Assembly: GCF_008327685.1 (NCBI RefSeq)
Contig: NZ_BDDE01000012.1
Location: 310,001-374,000 of the forward strand
Direction: 5' to 3'
DNA: 64,000 bases
From: Actinomadura sp. K4S16
GTDB lineage: Bacteria > Actinomycetota > Actinomycetes > Streptosporangiales > Streptosporangiaceae
Below the pieces are notes generated by a model, which was not told where the DNA came from, did no database searches, and saw only the letters and a program-made list of their open reading frames with translations. A program made the translations under genes and the position numbers. Shown piece after piece: positions 32,795-42,832 of the stretch. Positions within the stretch are counted from its first letter, which is position 1, and each line of letters opens with the position of its first letter.

Positions 32795-35359
32795 TCATAC
32801 AGGACGGGACACCGGGGTCAGGGTGAGCGACTGCCGCCCGAAGTGCCCGATGCCGTCCGTGCGGCGGGACGCCTCCAGGCGCTCGGCGGGGACCTCGCCG
32901 TAGAGGGTGGTGCGCTGCCTGGCGGGCCGGCCCGCGCGCGCCGCTATCGCCTCCAACTCGCTGATGGGCTTGAACGAGCCGTTCTCCGAGCCGGCCATGC
33001 GGCTGATCGTCTCCTCCATGAGCGTGCCGCCGAGGTCGTTCACCCCGCCCTGCAGGACGCGCGTGCACAGTTCGTCCCCGAGCTTCACCCAGGACGTCTG
33101 GATGTTGGGGATCGCGCCGTGCAGCAGGATGCGCGCCAGGGCGTGGACGGCGACGTTCTCCCGCGCGGTCGGCCCCGGTCGCGCGAGCCCGGCGAGGTAG
33201 ATGGGCGAGTTGTGGTGGACGAAGGGCAGCAGCACGAACTCGCTGAACCCGCCCGTCCGCTCCTGGATCGACCGCAGCAGCCTGATGTGCGCCACCCAGT
33301 GCGCGGGCGTGTCCACATGCCCGTACATCATCGTGGACGTCGTCGGGATCCCGATCTCGTGCGCGGTGGTGACGACCTCGACCCACTGGTCGGTGGGCAG
33401 CTTCCCCTTGGTCAGCACCCACCGCACGTCGTCGTCCAGGATCTCGGCGGCCGTCCCCGGCAGCGAGTCGACGCCCGCCTCCTTCGCCGCCTCCAGCCAC
33501 TCCCGGATCGACAGGTCCGTCCGGGACGCGCCGTTCACGACCTCCATCGGGCTGTAGGAGTGCAGGTGGATGCCGGGCGCGCGGCGCTTCACCTCGCGGG
33601 CGAGGTCGAAGTAGGCGGTGCCGGGCAGGTCCGGGTGGATGCCGCCCTGCATGCAGACCTCGGTGGCGCCCGCCTCCCACGCCTCGTCCACGCGGTCGCC
33701 GACCTGCTCCAGGGACAGCGTGTACGCGTCGGCGTCCGTGCGGCGCTGCGCGAACGCGCAGAACCGGCAGCCGGTGTAGCAGACGTTGGTGAAGTTGATG
33801 TTGCGGGTGACGACGTAGGTGACCTCGTCGCCGACGGCGTCGCGCCGCAGGCCGTCGGCAAGCGCGGCGAGCGCGTCCAGCTCCGGGCCGTCGGCGTGCA
33901 GGAGGGCCAGCGCCTCGTCGTCGGACAGCCCCGCGGGGTCGCGCTCCGCGCGCGCCAGGGCGGCCTTGACGTCGGCGTCGAACCGCTGGGGCGCGGCCAT
34001 GCGGTCGCGCAGCGCGTCCCAGTCGCCGTAGACCTCGTCGAAGTCGTCGCGCCGGTCCGCGGTGCGGCCGGTCGTGTCGATCTCGGTGTGCAGGTCGGTC
34101 CGGCCGGACGCCGTGAAGCCGCCGTCGGGCTCCTGCCAGGGGCGCCCCTCAAGGACGGCGTCCTCGCGGGCCAGCCCGGTCGCGGGGTCGGCAAGGGCGG
34201 CGACGTGGCCCGCGAGCCGCGGGTCCAGCCACGGCTCACCGCGGCGCACGTACTCGGGGTAGATCGTGAGGCGCTCGCGCAGCTCGAACCCGGCCCCGGC
34301 GGTCCGGGCGGCCAGCTCGTCGATCTGCGGCCACGGCCGCTCCGGGTTCACGTGGTCGGGCGTCAGCGGCGACACCCCGCCCCAGTCGTCGATCCCGGCG
34401 CGCAGCATCAGCGCGTACTGGTCGGCGACGAGGTTCGGGGGCGCCTGGACGCGCGCCTTCGGCCCGAGGACGAGCCGCGTCACCGCGATCGTCGCGGCCA
34501 GCTCCTCCAGCTCGGCGTCCGGGGTGTCGCGCATCTTCGTGTCGGGCTTCGCGCGGAAGTTCTGGACGATCACCTCCTGGATCGCCCCGTACTCGCGCAT
34601 CGTCCGCCGGATCTCGAAGATCGCGTCCGCGCGCTCCTCGACCGTCTCACCGATCCCGATGAGGATGCCGGTCGTGAACGGCACGTTCGTGCGGCCCGCG
34701 TCCTCCAGCACCCGCAGCCGGACCGCCGGGTCCTTGTCCGGCGACCCGAAGTGGGGGCCGCCGCGCTCGCTGAACAGCCGCGTCGCGGTCGTCTCCAGCA
34801 TCATCCCCATGGACGGCGCGACCGGCTTGAGCCGCTGGAAGTCGCGCCAGGTCAGCACCCCGGGGTTGAGGTGCGGCAGCAGCCCGGTCTCCTCCAGCAC
34901 CCGGATCGCCATCGCGCGCACGTACGAGAGCGTGTCGTCGTAGCCGTGCGCGTCCAGCCACTCGCGGGCCGGGCGCCACCGGTCCTCGGGACGGTCCCCG
35001 AGCGTGAACAGCGCCTCCTTGCAGCCCATCTCCGCGCCGCGGCGCGCGATCTCCAGCACCTCGTCGGGGCTGAGGTAGGGGGAGTCCAGCCGATGCGGGA
35101 CGGTCGCGAACGTGCAGTACCCGCAGCGGTCCCGGCACAGCCGGGTCAGCGGGATGAAGACCTTGCGGCTGTAGGTGATGACGCCGGGGCGGCCCGCGGC
35201 CTCCAGTCCGGCGTCGCGGACGCGGGCCGCGTGGGCGAGCAGGTCGTCGAGCTGCGCCCCGCGGGCCCGCAGCAGTGTGGTGGCCTCGGATCGGTCCAGT
35301 GTCTTGCCGTCGCGCGCGCGGGCCAGGGCCCGGCGAAGAGCGGAGCTCGTGCCGTCCAT
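32795..35359 (-). CDS. fbiC: FO synthase, bifunctional CofG-CofH radical SAM enzyme
   Basis: FbiC makes FO, the deazaflavin chromophore of coenzyme F420, from 5-amino-6-ribitylaminouracil and tyrosine. The 854-residue fusion has two radical SAM domains. The CofG half (about 60-400) binds a 4Fe-4S cluster through C-x3-C-x2-C in [12 protein letters not shown]. The CofH half (about 500-835) has the second motif, [12 protein letters not shown]. Other landmarks are [23 protein letters not shown] and [14 protein letters not shown] 35359 gives the standard length. It is separated from fbiB by a terminator, so it has its own promoter in 35360-35420. With fbiA and fbiB it completes the core of F420 synthesis. 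Confidence 0.97.
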   Translation of the reverse strand: MDGTSSALRRALARARDGKTLDRSEATTLLRARGAQLDDLLAHAARVRDAGLEAAGRPGVITYSRKVFIPLTRLCRDRCGYCTFATVPHRLDSPYLSPDEVLEIARRGAEMGCKEALFTLGDRPEDRWRPAREWLDAHGYDDTLSYVRAMAIRVLEETGLLPHLNPGVLTWRDFQRLKPVAPSMGMMLETTATRLFSERGGPHFGSPDKDPAVRLRVLEDAGRTNVPFTTGILIGIGETVEERADAIFEIRRTMREYGAIQEVIVQNFRAKPDTKMRDTPDAELEELAATIAVTRLVLGPKARVQAPPNLVADQYALMLRAGIDDWGGVSPLTPDHVNPERPWPQIDELAARTAGAGFELRERLTIYPEYVRRGEPWLDPRLAGHVAALADPATGLAREDAVLEGRPWQEPDGGFTASGRTDLHTEIDTTGRTADRRDDFDEVYGDWDALRDRMAAPQRFDADVKAALARAERDPAGLSDDEALALLHADGPELDALAALADGLRRDAVGDEVTYVVTRNINFTNVCYTGCRFCAFAQRRTDADAYTLSLEQVGDRVDEAWEAGATEVCMQGGIHPDLPGTAYFDLAREVKRRAPGIHLHSYSPMEVVNGASRTDLSIREWLEAAKEAGVDSLPGTAAEILDDDVRWVLTKGKLPTDQWVEVVTTAHEIGIPTTSTMMYGHVDTPAHWVAHIRLLRSIQERTGGFSEFVLLPFVHHNSPIYLAGLARPGPTARENVAVHALARILLHGAIPNIQTSWVKLGDELCTRVLQGGVNDLGGTLMEETISRMAGSENGSFKPISELEAIAARAGRPARQRTTLYGEVPAERLEASRRTDGIGHFGRQSLTLTPVSRPV

Positions 35360-35421
35360 GCGGGCACTCTATGCCAATCGTCATATTCTGCGCCGCGTCG
35401 GGGGTCCGAGAAACCGGACAA

Positions 35422-35454
35422 AAAGATCGGCCCCGGCTGTTCAAGCCGAGGCCG
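35422..35454 (-). terminator. Intrinsic terminator of the fbiAB operon
   Basis: Read on the minus strand, CGGCCTCGGCT and AGCCGGGGCCG form an 11-bp stem with one mismatch around a TGAAC loop, followed by ATCTTTTTG, a clear U-tract. It separates fbiB from fbiC. Confidence 0.75.
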
Positions 35455-35504
35455 CTCCGCATCTATTCCCGAGCCGTCACCGGACCGGGTTCACCGGACC
35501 GGGT

Positions 35505-36836
35505 TCACCGCGTCTCGATGAAGGCGTCCGGGCTGCGCGGCGGCCGCTCGCGCGGGGGCGCGGCGGCGTGGCCCACCCCGACGGCGCCCATCGGGTCCCA
35601 GTCGTCCGGCAGGTCGAGGACGTCGCGCACCACGTCGCGGCAGAACATCGTGCTCGACACCCAGCACGAGCCGAGCCCCTCCACGGCCAGCGCGACCAGC
35701 AGGTTCTCCACGCCGGCCCCGGCCGCCACCACGAACATCTCGCGCTCGGCGCGCGAGCGCCGCTCGTCCGGATAGTCGTGCGAGCCGTCCATGACCAGGC
35801 ACGGGACGACGAGGTAGGGCGCCCGGCGCAGCACCTCGCCGCGCCGCAGCCGCTTGGTGACCGACTCCTCGGAGAAGCCGTCGCGGCGCAGGTCGGCCTC
35901 CCAGGCGTCGCGCATCGCGTCCAGCAGCCGCGTCCGGGACCCGGCCGACTCCAGCAGGACGAACCGCCACGGAGTGGTGTGGTGCGGCGCCGGCGCGGTG
36001 ATCGCGGCGCCGACCGCGCGCCGCACCGCCGCCGGGTCCACCGGCTCGGCGGTGAACTCGCGGATCGTGCGCCGCGCGCGCAGCACGTCCGCCGACCCGA
36101 AGCGGAACATGTCCTCCTCGGGGGGACGCACCAGCGCCCGCGCGCCGGGCCCGTCCTCGCGCGTGACCAGGCCGGGCAGCCCGCGCACGACCGCGATCGG
36201 CACGCCCTCCAGCTTGCCCTTGACCAGGTCGCCGGCCGCCGCGATCTCGTCGGCGACGGCCGTGATCGTGGCGTCCAGCCGGTTGCCGTAGGCGTCGTCG
36301 CGCCCGCGCAGGTCGCTGAGCGGGGCCAGCCCGGCCGCGCCGATCGCCGCGTCCGTCAGCCCGTTGCGCCAGGGTCGGCCGAGCGTGTCCGACACGATCA
36401 CGGCCACTTCGGCGCCGGTCCGCTCCCGCACCCCGGCGCGGATGCGCCGGGCCGAGGCGTCCGGGTCCTCCGGCAGCAGCAGCACCGTGCCGGGCCGGGT
36501 GTTGGACGCGTCCACGCCGGCGGCGGCCAGCACCAGCCCCTGCCGCGTCTCCACGATCCGGGTCTCGCCGCGCGCGTGCGCCCGCCGCGCCACCACCCGC
36601 ACGGTCTCGGCGTCGATGGCCTTCTCCCGGTCGCCCGCGACCAGGACCCGCCCCTCCGCCTTGCTGACGATCTTGGAGGTGACCACGAGCACGTCGCCGT
36701 CCTCGACGGTCCCGTCCGGGATCAGCGCCGCGATGTCGGCGCCCTCGGCGACCTCGGGCAGCCCCGGCACGCCGAAGACCTCGATCCGCTGCGGGGGGAC
36801 GGCCCCGCGGTCCGCTCCGCCCGGTCCCGCGCTCAC
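35505..36836 (-). CDS. fbiB: Coenzyme F420-0:L-glutamate ligase with nitroreductase domain
   Basis: FbiB adds glutamates to F420-0, and its FMN-binding nitroreductase-like half reduces dehydro-F420-0 in the actinobacterial route. Residues about 10-240 are the CofE-like ligase ([33 protein letters not shown]). Residues about 250-443 are the nitroreductase fold ([34 protein letters not shown]). The start GTG 36836 overlaps the fbiA TGA (GTGA), so synthesis is coupled. Length (443 residues) is as expected. A 14-base direct repeat (GGACCGGGTTCACC twice) overlaps its stop codon. Confidence 0.96.
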   Translation of the reverse strand: MSAGPGGADRGAVPPQRIEVFGVPGLPEVAEGADIAALIPDGTVEDGDVLVVTSKIVSKAEGRVLVAGDREKAIDAETVRVVARRAHARGETRIVETRQGLVLAAAGVDASNTRPGTVLLLPEDPDASARRIRAGVRERTGAEVAVIVSDTLGRPWRNGLTDAAIGAAGLAPLSDLRGRDDAYGNRLDATITAVADEIAAAGDLVKGKLEGVPIAVVRGLPGLVTREDGPGARALVRPPEEDMFRFGSADVLRARRTIREFTAEPVDPAAVRRAVGAAITAPAPHHTTPWRFVLLESAGSRTRLLDAMRDAWEADLRRDGFSEESVTKRLRRGEVLRRAPYLVVPCLVMDGSHDYPDERRSRAEREMFVVAAGAGVENLLVALAVEGLGSCWVSSTMFCRDVVRDVLDLPDDWDPMGAVGVGHAAAPPRERPPRSPDAFIETR

Positions 36837-37786
36837 TCGGCGACCCCCGCCCGCTTCAGCTCCACCGCGAGGTCGAGGGCCGCGCGCGCGATCGCGGTGG
36901 TCGCCTCGGCGTCGCGCATCAGCAGCGGGCGCGAGCGCACCTCGATGCCCTCGACCCGCACGTCGGCGTCGGCCTCGTCGACGAGCCAGCCGTCCAGCAG
37001 TCCGAGGCCGTAGTGCTCGGCGACCGCGCGCGCCGACGTCTCCACCCCGATCGCGGTCAGGCACGCGTCGGCCATCCCCCGCACGGGCGCACCGCCGACG
37101 ATGGGCGACACGCCCACCACGGTCTTCGCCGCGACCGCGTCCCGGATGCCGGGCACCGCCAGGATCGTCCCGATGCTCACCACCGGGTTGGACGGCGGGA
37201 ACAGCACCACGTCGGCGGCCTCGACCGCCGCCAGGACCCCCGGCGCCGGCTTGGACTCCGCTGCGCCGACCGCCGCGATCGACAGCGCCGGGACCGAGGC
37301 GCGCATCCGCACCCACCACTCCTGGAAGTGGATCGCGCGCCGCCCCTGCTCGTCCTCGACCACCACGTGCGTCTCGACCTGGTCGTCGGTCATCGGCAGC
37401 AGCCGGACCCCGGGCCGCCACCGGTCGCACAGCGCCTCGGTGACCGCCGACAGCGGGTAGCCGGCCGCCAGCATCTGGGTCCGGACGATGTGCGTGGCGA
37501 AGTCGCGGTCGCCGAGCCCGAACCATCCCGGCCCCACCCCGTAGGCGGCCAGTTCCTCCTTGACGGTGAACGTCTCCTCCGCCCGGCCCCAGCCCTGCTC
37601 CTCGTTGATGCCGCCGCCGAGGGTGTACATCACGGTGTCCAGGTCGGGGCACACCCGCAGGCCGAACAGGGAGATGTCGTCCCCGGTGTTCCCGATGACG
37701 GTGATCTCCGCCTCCGGGGCGGCCGCCAGGAGCCCGCGCAGGAAACGGGCGCCGCCGATCCCGCCCGCCAACGCCACGATCTTCAT
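36833..37786 (-). CDS. fbiA: 2-phospho-L-lactate/phosphoenolpyruvate transferase for F420
   Basis: FbiA (CofD family) transfers the phospho-enolpyruvyl or lactyl unit from its guanylyl donor to FO. The 317-residue protein opens with the nucleotide-binding [18 protein letters not shown], followed by [27 protein letters not shown] and the mid-protein [15 protein letters not shown] and [22 protein letters not shown] 37786 fits the family start exactly. The frame remains open upstream but is not homologous. It begins an operon with fbiB and is divergent from a membrane protein gene. A 12-bp palindrome in between may be a shared operator. Confidence 0.96.
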   Translation of the reverse strand: MKIVALAGGIGGARFLRGLLAAAPEAEITVIGNTGDDISLFGLRVCPDLDTVMYTLGGGINEEQGWGRAEETFTVKEELAAYGVGPGWFGLGDRDFATHIVRTQMLAAGYPLSAVTEALCDRWRPGVRLLPMTDDQVETHVVVEDEQGRRAIHFQEWWVRMRASVPALSIAAVGAAESKPAPGVLAAVEAADVVLFPPSNPVVSIGTILAVPGIRDAVAAKTVVGVSPIVGGAPVRGMADACLTAIGVETSARAVAEHYGLGLLDGWLVDEADADVRVEGIEVRSRPLLMRDAEATTAIARAALDLAVELKRAGVAE

Positions 37787-37848
37787 GGCCTCAACCCTAC
37801 GGTGATCCCCGGGGCGACCGGAGGGGTCGCCGCTCCGGGCGACACTAT

Positions 37849-37860
37849 GCAAAGCTTTGC
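37849..37860. promoter_or_regulatory. Perfect 12-bp palindrome in the divergent fbiA region
   Basis: GCAAAGCTTTGC lies between the divergent fbiA (37786) and the membrane protein (37904) genes. It is A/T-rich against a G/C background, as operators often are. No regulator is known for it. Confidence 0.35.
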
Positions 37861-37903
37861 CTGCAATGGGGAACGGCCCGTCCTGAGCCTTGGAGATGTC
37901 ACC

Positions 37904-38824
37904 GTGAACAAGGAAGCCGTCCAGCGCCTGCGCGAACCGGCCGCCTGGGTTTTGCTCGCCGCGGCGGGCGTGCACCTTCTCGCGGGCATCATCTCGCTTC
38001 TCGGCGGCGGGGGCAGCTTCACGCTGCGCGCCCTCGCCCAGACCAACGACGGGACGTTCCTGCAGGTCGCGATGGTCGGCCTCGTCGTCCTGGCGGTGGC
38101 GCTGACGACCTCGGGCGCCACCCCGACCCCGCAGGCGCGGACGATCGCGATGGGGGCGCTCGGCATCCTCGGCGGCATCGCGCTGTTCGGCGTGATCTCG
38201 TGGCTGAGCGGGATGCTCGCGAACTCCGACTACGCCGGCGCGGTGAGCAAGCTCACGACCTTCCTGGTCGGCGCCGGCGACCTGGCCGTGGTCGGCGTGG
38301 GCGGCTGGTACGCCTTCACGGTCTTCCAGGGGATGCAGCCCCCGCGCCCGCAGCCGCAGATGCAGCAGGGGGCCTACCCCGACTTCGGCTACCAGCAGGG
38401 CCAGCAGGGTCAGCAGCAGTACGGGCAGCAGCAGTACGGCCAGCAGCAGTACCAGCAGTACCAGCAGTACGGGCAGCAGCAGGCCGCGGAGGGCCAGCAG
38501 GCTCCTCAGCAGGGGTACGAGCAGCAGCAGTACGGCCAGCAGTACGGCCAGCCCGCCCAGCAGGGCTACGAGCAGCAGCAGTACGGCCAGCAGGAGTACC
38601 AGCAGTACGGCGGCCAGGGCGGCTACCAGGCCGGGCAGCAGGGGCAGCAGGGCCAGCCGTCCGCAGACCAGGAGGAGATGGGCGAGTGGACCCGCGCCTA
38701 CGGCGGTGGCGGCGGCTCCGGACAGGACCAGGGCCCGCAGGGCACCCAGCCCGCCCCGCCGCAGGCCGGCGACCAGGAGGGCGGCGACTGGTACCGGGAC
38801 AACCGCCCCCCGCCCCCGCAGTAG
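37904..38824 (+). CDS. Membrane protein with Gln/Tyr-rich low-complexity tail
   Basis: A protein of about 306 residues. The first half has four membrane helices (about 14-34, 50-68, 80-100 and 120-142), with conserved-looking DUF-type packing (PAAWVLLAAAGVHLLAGIISLL). From residue 150 to the end it is dominated by Q, Y, G and P, with repeats such as GYEQQQYGQ and QQQYGQQQY. The final DWYRDNRPPPPQ is the sort of end found on actinobacterial proteins with disordered cytoplasmic tails. GTG 37904 was chosen because GGAG lies eight bases upstream; ATG 37847 is in the same frame. It is divergent from fbiA. Function is unknown. Confidence 0.75.
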   Translation: MNKEAVQRLREPAAWVLLAAAGVHLLAGIISLLGGGGSFTLRALAQTNDGTFLQVAMVGLVVLAVALTTSGATPTPQARTIAMGALGILGGIALFGVISWLSGMLANSDYAGAVSKLTTFLVGAGDLAVVGVGGWYAFTVFQGMQPPRPQPQMQQGAYPDFGYQQGQQGQQQYGQQQYGQQQYQQYQQYGQQQAAEGQQAPQQGYEQQQYGQQYGQPAQQGYEQQQYGQQEYQQYGGQGGYQAGQQGQQGQPSADQEEMGEWTRAYGGGGGSGQDQGPQGTQPAPPQAGDQEGGDWYRDNRPPPPQ

Positions 38825-38976
38825 GACCCGCGGCCGGACCCGCCGTGAAGCCTCCCGCGAACCCCCTCGGTGAGGCCTCGCCTTCGCGGTGACCGCCCGA
38901 TTAACTGATCTTCATCTGAAGGTCAGCATGCCCATCCCGGCAAAACCCGCTATGTCGCCCGGGAATGCCTTCCGGC

Positions 38977-39006
38977 TTGACGGGGCGGCTGATACACGCG
39001 TGTAAT
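38977..39006 (+). promoter_or_regulatory. Predicted whiB promoter
   Basis: TTGACG (38977-38982) and TGTAAT (39001-39006), each one base from the housekeeping consensus, are 18 bases apart. They lie about 85 bp upstream of the whiB GTG, in the 270-bp gap after the Q/Y-rich gene. Confidence 0.55.
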
Positions 39007-39093
39007 TTCGTCCGTGTAGTTTCAATGCCGTCCCGGGGGAAGGAAGCTCTGGAGGGCATTGACCAGGGGGTTCCACGGGCAGGGAGGTGCGCT

Positions 39094-39357
39094 GTGAGCG
39101 AGGTGGTCATCCCGCTGGCGCACGGCACAGAGGACGAAGAGTTGGGCTGGCAGGAGCGCGCCCTGTGCGCGCAGACGGATCCGGAGGCGTTTTTTCCGGA
39201 GAAGGGCGGCTCCACTCGCGAGGCCAAGAAGGTGTGCCGGGCATGCGAGGTGCGTACGGAGTGCCTTGAGTACGCGCTGCAGCACGACGAACGGTTCGGC
39301 ATCTGGGGAGGGCTTTCCGAGCGCGAGCGCCGGAAGTTGAAGCGCCAGGCCGTCTGA
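39094..39357 (+). CDS. whiB: WhiB-family iron-sulfur transcription factor (WhiB/WhiB2 type)
   Basis: An 87-residue Wbl protein that binds a 4Fe-4S cluster and partners the primary sigma factor in controlling sporulation septation and cell division. The four cluster cysteines are Cys25, Cys48, Cys51 and Cys57 (CRACEVRTEC), followed by the beta-turn GIWGG and a basic tail ERRKLKRQAV. The stretch WQERALCAQTDPEAFFPEKGG is characteristic of streptomycete WhiB and mycobacterial WhiB2/WhmD. Start GTG 39094 has AGGGAGG upstream. Its position near the zincin, DUF3499 and manB genes matches Rv3257c-Rv3260c. Confidence 0.95.
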   Translation: MSEVVIPLAHGTEDEELGWQERALCAQTDPEAFFPEKGGSTREAKKVCRACEVRTECLEYALQHDERFGIWGGLSERERRKLKRQAV

Positions 39358-39397
39358 CCCGGCGGGCCGCGACCCCGGATCTCGGGGGATCCGGAGC

Positions 39398-42300
39398 GTG
39401 CCCGGCGCGGCCACGCGTACAGTTATCAGCCGTGCCGGCCCCAGGGCCGGCACGGCTGACGCTCGTTCAGCGCCGGATGCCCGTTCGGCACCGGCCGTTC
39501 GGCCAGCACTGCCATCGTCCGTCCCACAGATCGAGCGACCCTTGGCCCCCACACTCGATCGCCATGTCGTCACCGCCGTCCTCGTCGCGCACGACGGCGC
39601 GCGGTGGCTTCCGGAGGCGCTGAAGGCGCTGCTCACCCAGTCGCGCCCCGTGCAGCGCCTCGTGACCGTCGACACCGGCAGCCGCGACCGCGGCCCCGCC
39701 GTCCTCGCGGAGGTCGTCGGCGAGGGCGAGGTCCTCACGCTGCCCCGCACCACCGGCTACGGCGAGGCCATCGCCGAGGCGCTGCGGCAGGACGCCGCGT
39801 CCGCCCCCGTGACCGGCGACGACCCCGTCCCCGCCGACCAGTCCCAGGGGTCGTCCCGGCCCCGCACGGAGTGGATCTGGCTGCTGCACGACGACTGCGC
39901 GCCCGACCGCGACGCGCTCGACCGGCTGCTGCGCACGGCCGACGCCGACCCCAACATGGCGGTGCTCGGCCCCAAGGTCCGCGACTGGGACGACCGCCGC
40001 GTCCTGCGCGAGCTCGGCGTCACCGTCGACGCCGCCGGGCGCCGCCACACCGGCCTGGACCGGCGCGAGTTCGACCAGGGCCAGCACGACGGCGTCCGGG
40101 ACGTGCTGTCGGTCGGCAGCGCGGGGATGCTCGTCCGCCGCGACGTCTGGGAGAAGCTCGGCGGCTTCGACGTCGAGTACGGCATCTTCCGCGACGACCT
40201 CGACTTCTGCTGGCGGGTGCACGCCGCCGGGTACCGGGTCGTCACCGCGAGCGACGCCGTCGTCTACCACGCGGAGGCGTCCCGGCGCGGGCTCCGCGAG
40301 ATCGGCATGACCACCGAGCACCCGGCCCGCCGCGACCGCCGCAACGCGCTGCTCACCCTGCTCGCCAACCAGCCGCTCGGCGCGATGCTGCGGGCCCTCG
40401 TCCGCAACGTGTGGGCGTCGCTCGCCCACGCCCTCGTCCTGGTGGCGACCAAGCGGCCGGGCATGGCCCGCGAGGAGCTGCGCGCGCTCGGCGACGTCCT
40501 GCGCTCGCCCGGCGGGCTCCGGCGGGCGCGGGCCGTCCGCGCCGAGGGCCGCACGCGCGTGCGGCGCAGCGTCCGGCGGTTCCAGACGCGCTGGGTCGTG
40601 CTGCGCCGGGCCGGCGAGGCCGTCTCGGAGTACTTCGCCGCCCACGAGCGCGACCGCGAGGACGTCGCCGACGACATCACGGCCGACGAGCCCGGCCCGA
40701 TCCGCCGGTTCCTCGCGCGGCCCGGCGTCATGGTCGTGCTCGGCCTCGCCGCCGTCGCGGTCGCGGCCGAACGCTCCCTGGTGACTGCCGCCGGGCGGCT
40801 CGGCGGCGGCGCGCTCGTCCCCGCGTGGGGCGGCGCGAGCGACCTGTGGGCGCAGTACCTGTCCGGCTGGCATCCGGTGGGGCTCGGCACCGACGCCGGC
40901 AGCCCCCCGTACGTCGGGATCCTGGCCGTCCTGTCCACCGCCGCGTTCGGAAAGCCGTGGCTGGCGGTGTCGGTCCTGCTGCTCGGCAGCGTCCCGCTGG
41001 CGGGGCTCACCGCCTACCGCGCGTCGCGCCTGCTGGTGGTGGAGGCGCCGCGGACGGGACGGCGCGCCCGCGCGACCGGCCGCCGCGTCCCGGTGCCGGC
41101 CGTCCGCGCCTGGTTCGCCGCCGTGTACGCGCTGCTGCCCGCCGCGACCGGCGCCGTCGCGGGCGGGCGCCTCGGGACCGCCGTCGTCCTCGTCCTGCTC
41201 CCGCTGATCGCCGTGCACGCCGCCCGCGTCTACGGCTACCCCCGGTCGGAGGCCGCCGCGCTGGACCCCCGCACGCGCCGCAAGCGCGCGGGACGGGCCG
41301 CCTGGACGGTCGCGCTGCTGCTCGCCGTCGCGATGTCCTTCGTCCCCCTCGTCTGGCCGATCGCCCTGCTGGCCGCGGGGACGGTGTGGGCGCTGCTCGA
41401 CCGACCGGGGCGGCAGGGCCTGCGCGGCCTCGCCATCGCGCTCGGCGTCCCGCCGCTGCTGACGCTCCCGTTGACCGCCGGCCTGCTGCTCCACCCGTCG
41501 GGGTTCCTGACGGAGGCGGGCCTGCACCGGCGGTTCGACCCCGCCGCCCCGGCCGACCTGCTGGCGCTCGACCCGGGAGGGCCGGGCACGCCCGCGCGGT
41601 GGGCGCTCGCCGGGCTGCTGGCGGTCGCCGTCTGCGCGCTGCCGCTGCGCAGCCGCCGGGGCCAGGTGCTGGCCGGCTGGCTGCTGGCGGTCTTCGGACT
41701 GCTCGTCGCGGTGCTGGCCAGCGCCGCCACCGTCACCAAGGGCGCGGACGCGGCGCCGGTGTGGCCCGGCGCGGCGCTGCTGTTCGCCGGAGCCGGAGTC
41801 CTGCTCGCCGCCACCGCCGCCGTCCAGCGCGCCACCGAGGCCCTGGCGGGCCAGCACCTGATCTACAAGGCGGGCGGCGCGGTCGTGGTGGCCGCCGCGC
41901 TCACCGCACCCGTCCTGGCGGCGGGGTTCTGGGTGGTCGGCGGCGCGGGCGGCCCCCTCGGCAGGCTCGACCCCGACACGGTCCCCCAGTTCGTCCAGGG
42001 CTCCGGTGGGGTCAGGACGCTCGTCCTGCACCGGGAGCCGACCGGACGGGTCTCCTACACGGTCCTGAGAGGCGCGCGGCCCCATCTGGGCGAGTCGGAG
42101 GTCACCGTCAAGGGGCCGGCCCGCGACCGCATGGACGACCTCGTCGCGGGCATGGCCGCCGGCCGGGAGGGCGACGACGGGCCGGCCCTGACGCGGATGG
42201 GCGTCCAGTACCTCCTGGTGCCGCATCCCGCGAGCGACCCGCTCACGAAGGTCCTCGACGCGTCGCCCGAACTCATCCGCCTCAGCCGGACGGGCACGTT

Positions 42301-42832
42301 CGCCGTGTGGCGGCTCCAGGCGGCGTCCGGCCGGATGATGCTCCTGCAGGGCTCGACGGTCACGCCGCTGCCCGCCGGGCGCGTCGACGCCCGTGTGCGG
42401 ATCCCACCGGGGACGGGCACGCGCACGCTCCTCCTGGCCGAACCGGCCGACGGCGGCTGGCGGGCCGCCCTGAACGGCCGCGACGTCAAGGCCCGGACGG
42501 TGGACGGCTGGGCGCAGGGTTACGACATCCCCGCCACCGGGGGAGAGTTCGAGCTGACCCGGTCGATGGCCACCCGGCACGCCTGGGTCGTCGTCCAGGG
42601 GATCGCCGTCCTGCTGGTGGCCGTCCTGGCGCTGCCGGGTGCGCAGGCGGACTTCATGCCCACCGGCGAACGGGAGCGCCGCCGCCGCGGCCGGCGCGGC
42701 CGGCGCCGCGCCCCCCGCGCCCGCCCCCAGCCGGCGCTGCCGCCCGCCAAGCCCCTGGAGCTCGCCGCGCCTGCGGAGCCCGCAGAGCCCGCGGAGCCCG
42801 CGGAGGAGACGAGCCCCGAGGAGGTGTCCTGA
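39398..42832 (+). CDS. Very large GT2 glycosyltransferase with multi-spanning membrane domain
   Basis: A 1144-residue fusion. Residues about 55-310 are a GT-A glycosyltransferase (VTAVLVAHDGARWLPEALKAL, WIWLLHDDCAPDRDAL with the metal-binding acidic site, VLSVGSAGMLVRRDVWEKLGGFD and FRDDLDFCWRVHAAG). Residues about 445-870 contain ten or more membrane helices, and about 880-1070 form an extracellular domain ending in another helix. The tail is Arg-rich, then Pro/Glu/Ala-rich. It probably builds or exports an envelope polysaccharide. The stop overlaps the start of the DUF5719 gene (TGATG), so the two are coupled. The start GTG 39398 is uncertain, because the first 50 residues look unstructured. 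Confidence 0.88.
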   Translation: MPGAATRTVISRAGPRAGTADARSAPDARSAPAVRPALPSSVPQIERPLAPTLDRHVVTAVLVAHDGARWLPEALKALLTQSRPVQRLVTVDTGSRDRGPAVLAEVVGEGEVLTLPRTTGYGEAIAEALRQDAASAPVTGDDPVPADQSQGSSRPRTEWIWLLHDDCAPDRDALDRLLRTADADPNMAVLGPKVRDWDDRRVLRELGVTVDAAGRRHTGLDRREFDQGQHDGVRDVLSVGSAGMLVRRDVWEKLGGFDVEYGIFRDDLDFCWRVHAAGYRVVTASDAVVYHAEASRRGLREIGMTTEHPARRDRRNALLTLLANQPLGAMLRALVRNVWASLAHALVLVATKRPGMAREELRALGDVLRSPGGLRRARAVRAEGRTRVRRSVRRFQTRWVVLRRAGEAVSEYFAAHERDREDVADDITADEPGPIRRFLARPGVMVVLGLAAVAVAAERSLVTAAGRLGGGALVPAWGGASDLWAQYLSGWHPVGLGTDAGSPPYVGILAVLSTAAFGKPWLAVSVLLLGSVPLAGLTAYRASRLLVVEAPRTGRRARATGRRVPVPAVRAWFAAVYALLPAATGAVAGGRLGTAVVLVLLPLIAVHAARVYGYPRSEAAALDPRTRRKRAGRAAWTVALLLAVAMSFVPLVWPIALLAAGTVWALLDRPGRQGLRGLAIALGVPPLLTLPLTAGLLLHPSGFLTEAGLHRRFDPAAPADLLALDPGGPGTPARWALAGLLAVAVCALPLRSRRGQVLAGWLLAVFGLLVAVLASAATVTKGADAAPVWPGAALLFAGAGVLLAATAAVQRATEALAGQHLIYKAGGAVVVAAALTAPVLAAGFWVVGGAGGPLGRLDPDTVPQFVQGSGGVRTLVLHREPTGRVSYTVLRGARPHLGESEVTVKGPARDRMDDLVAGMAAGREGDDGPALTRMGVQYLLVPHPASDPLTKVLDASPELIRLSRTGTFAVWRLQAASGRMMLLQGSTVTPLPAGRVDARVRIPPGTGTRTLLLAEPADGGWRAALNGRDVKARTVDGWAQGYDIPATGGEFELTRSMATRHAWVVVQGIAVLLVAVLALPGAQADFMPTGERERRRRGRRGRRRAPRARPQPALPPAKPLELAAPAEPAEPAEPAEETSPEEVS

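Noticed and set aside
32747..35521. 924-residue plus-strand frame opposite fbiC
   Set aside because: It is the antisense shadow of fbiC, which carries both radical SAM cluster motifs on the minus strand.
38401..38640. CRISPR-like direct repeats
   Set aside because: The periodicity is caused by QQQYGQ-type codons in a coding frame; spacing is irregular and there are no spacers.
39467..42580. 1037-residue minus-strand frame opposite the giant GT2 gene
   Set aside because: Composition is biased with no domain; it is the shadow of the GT2/membrane gene.
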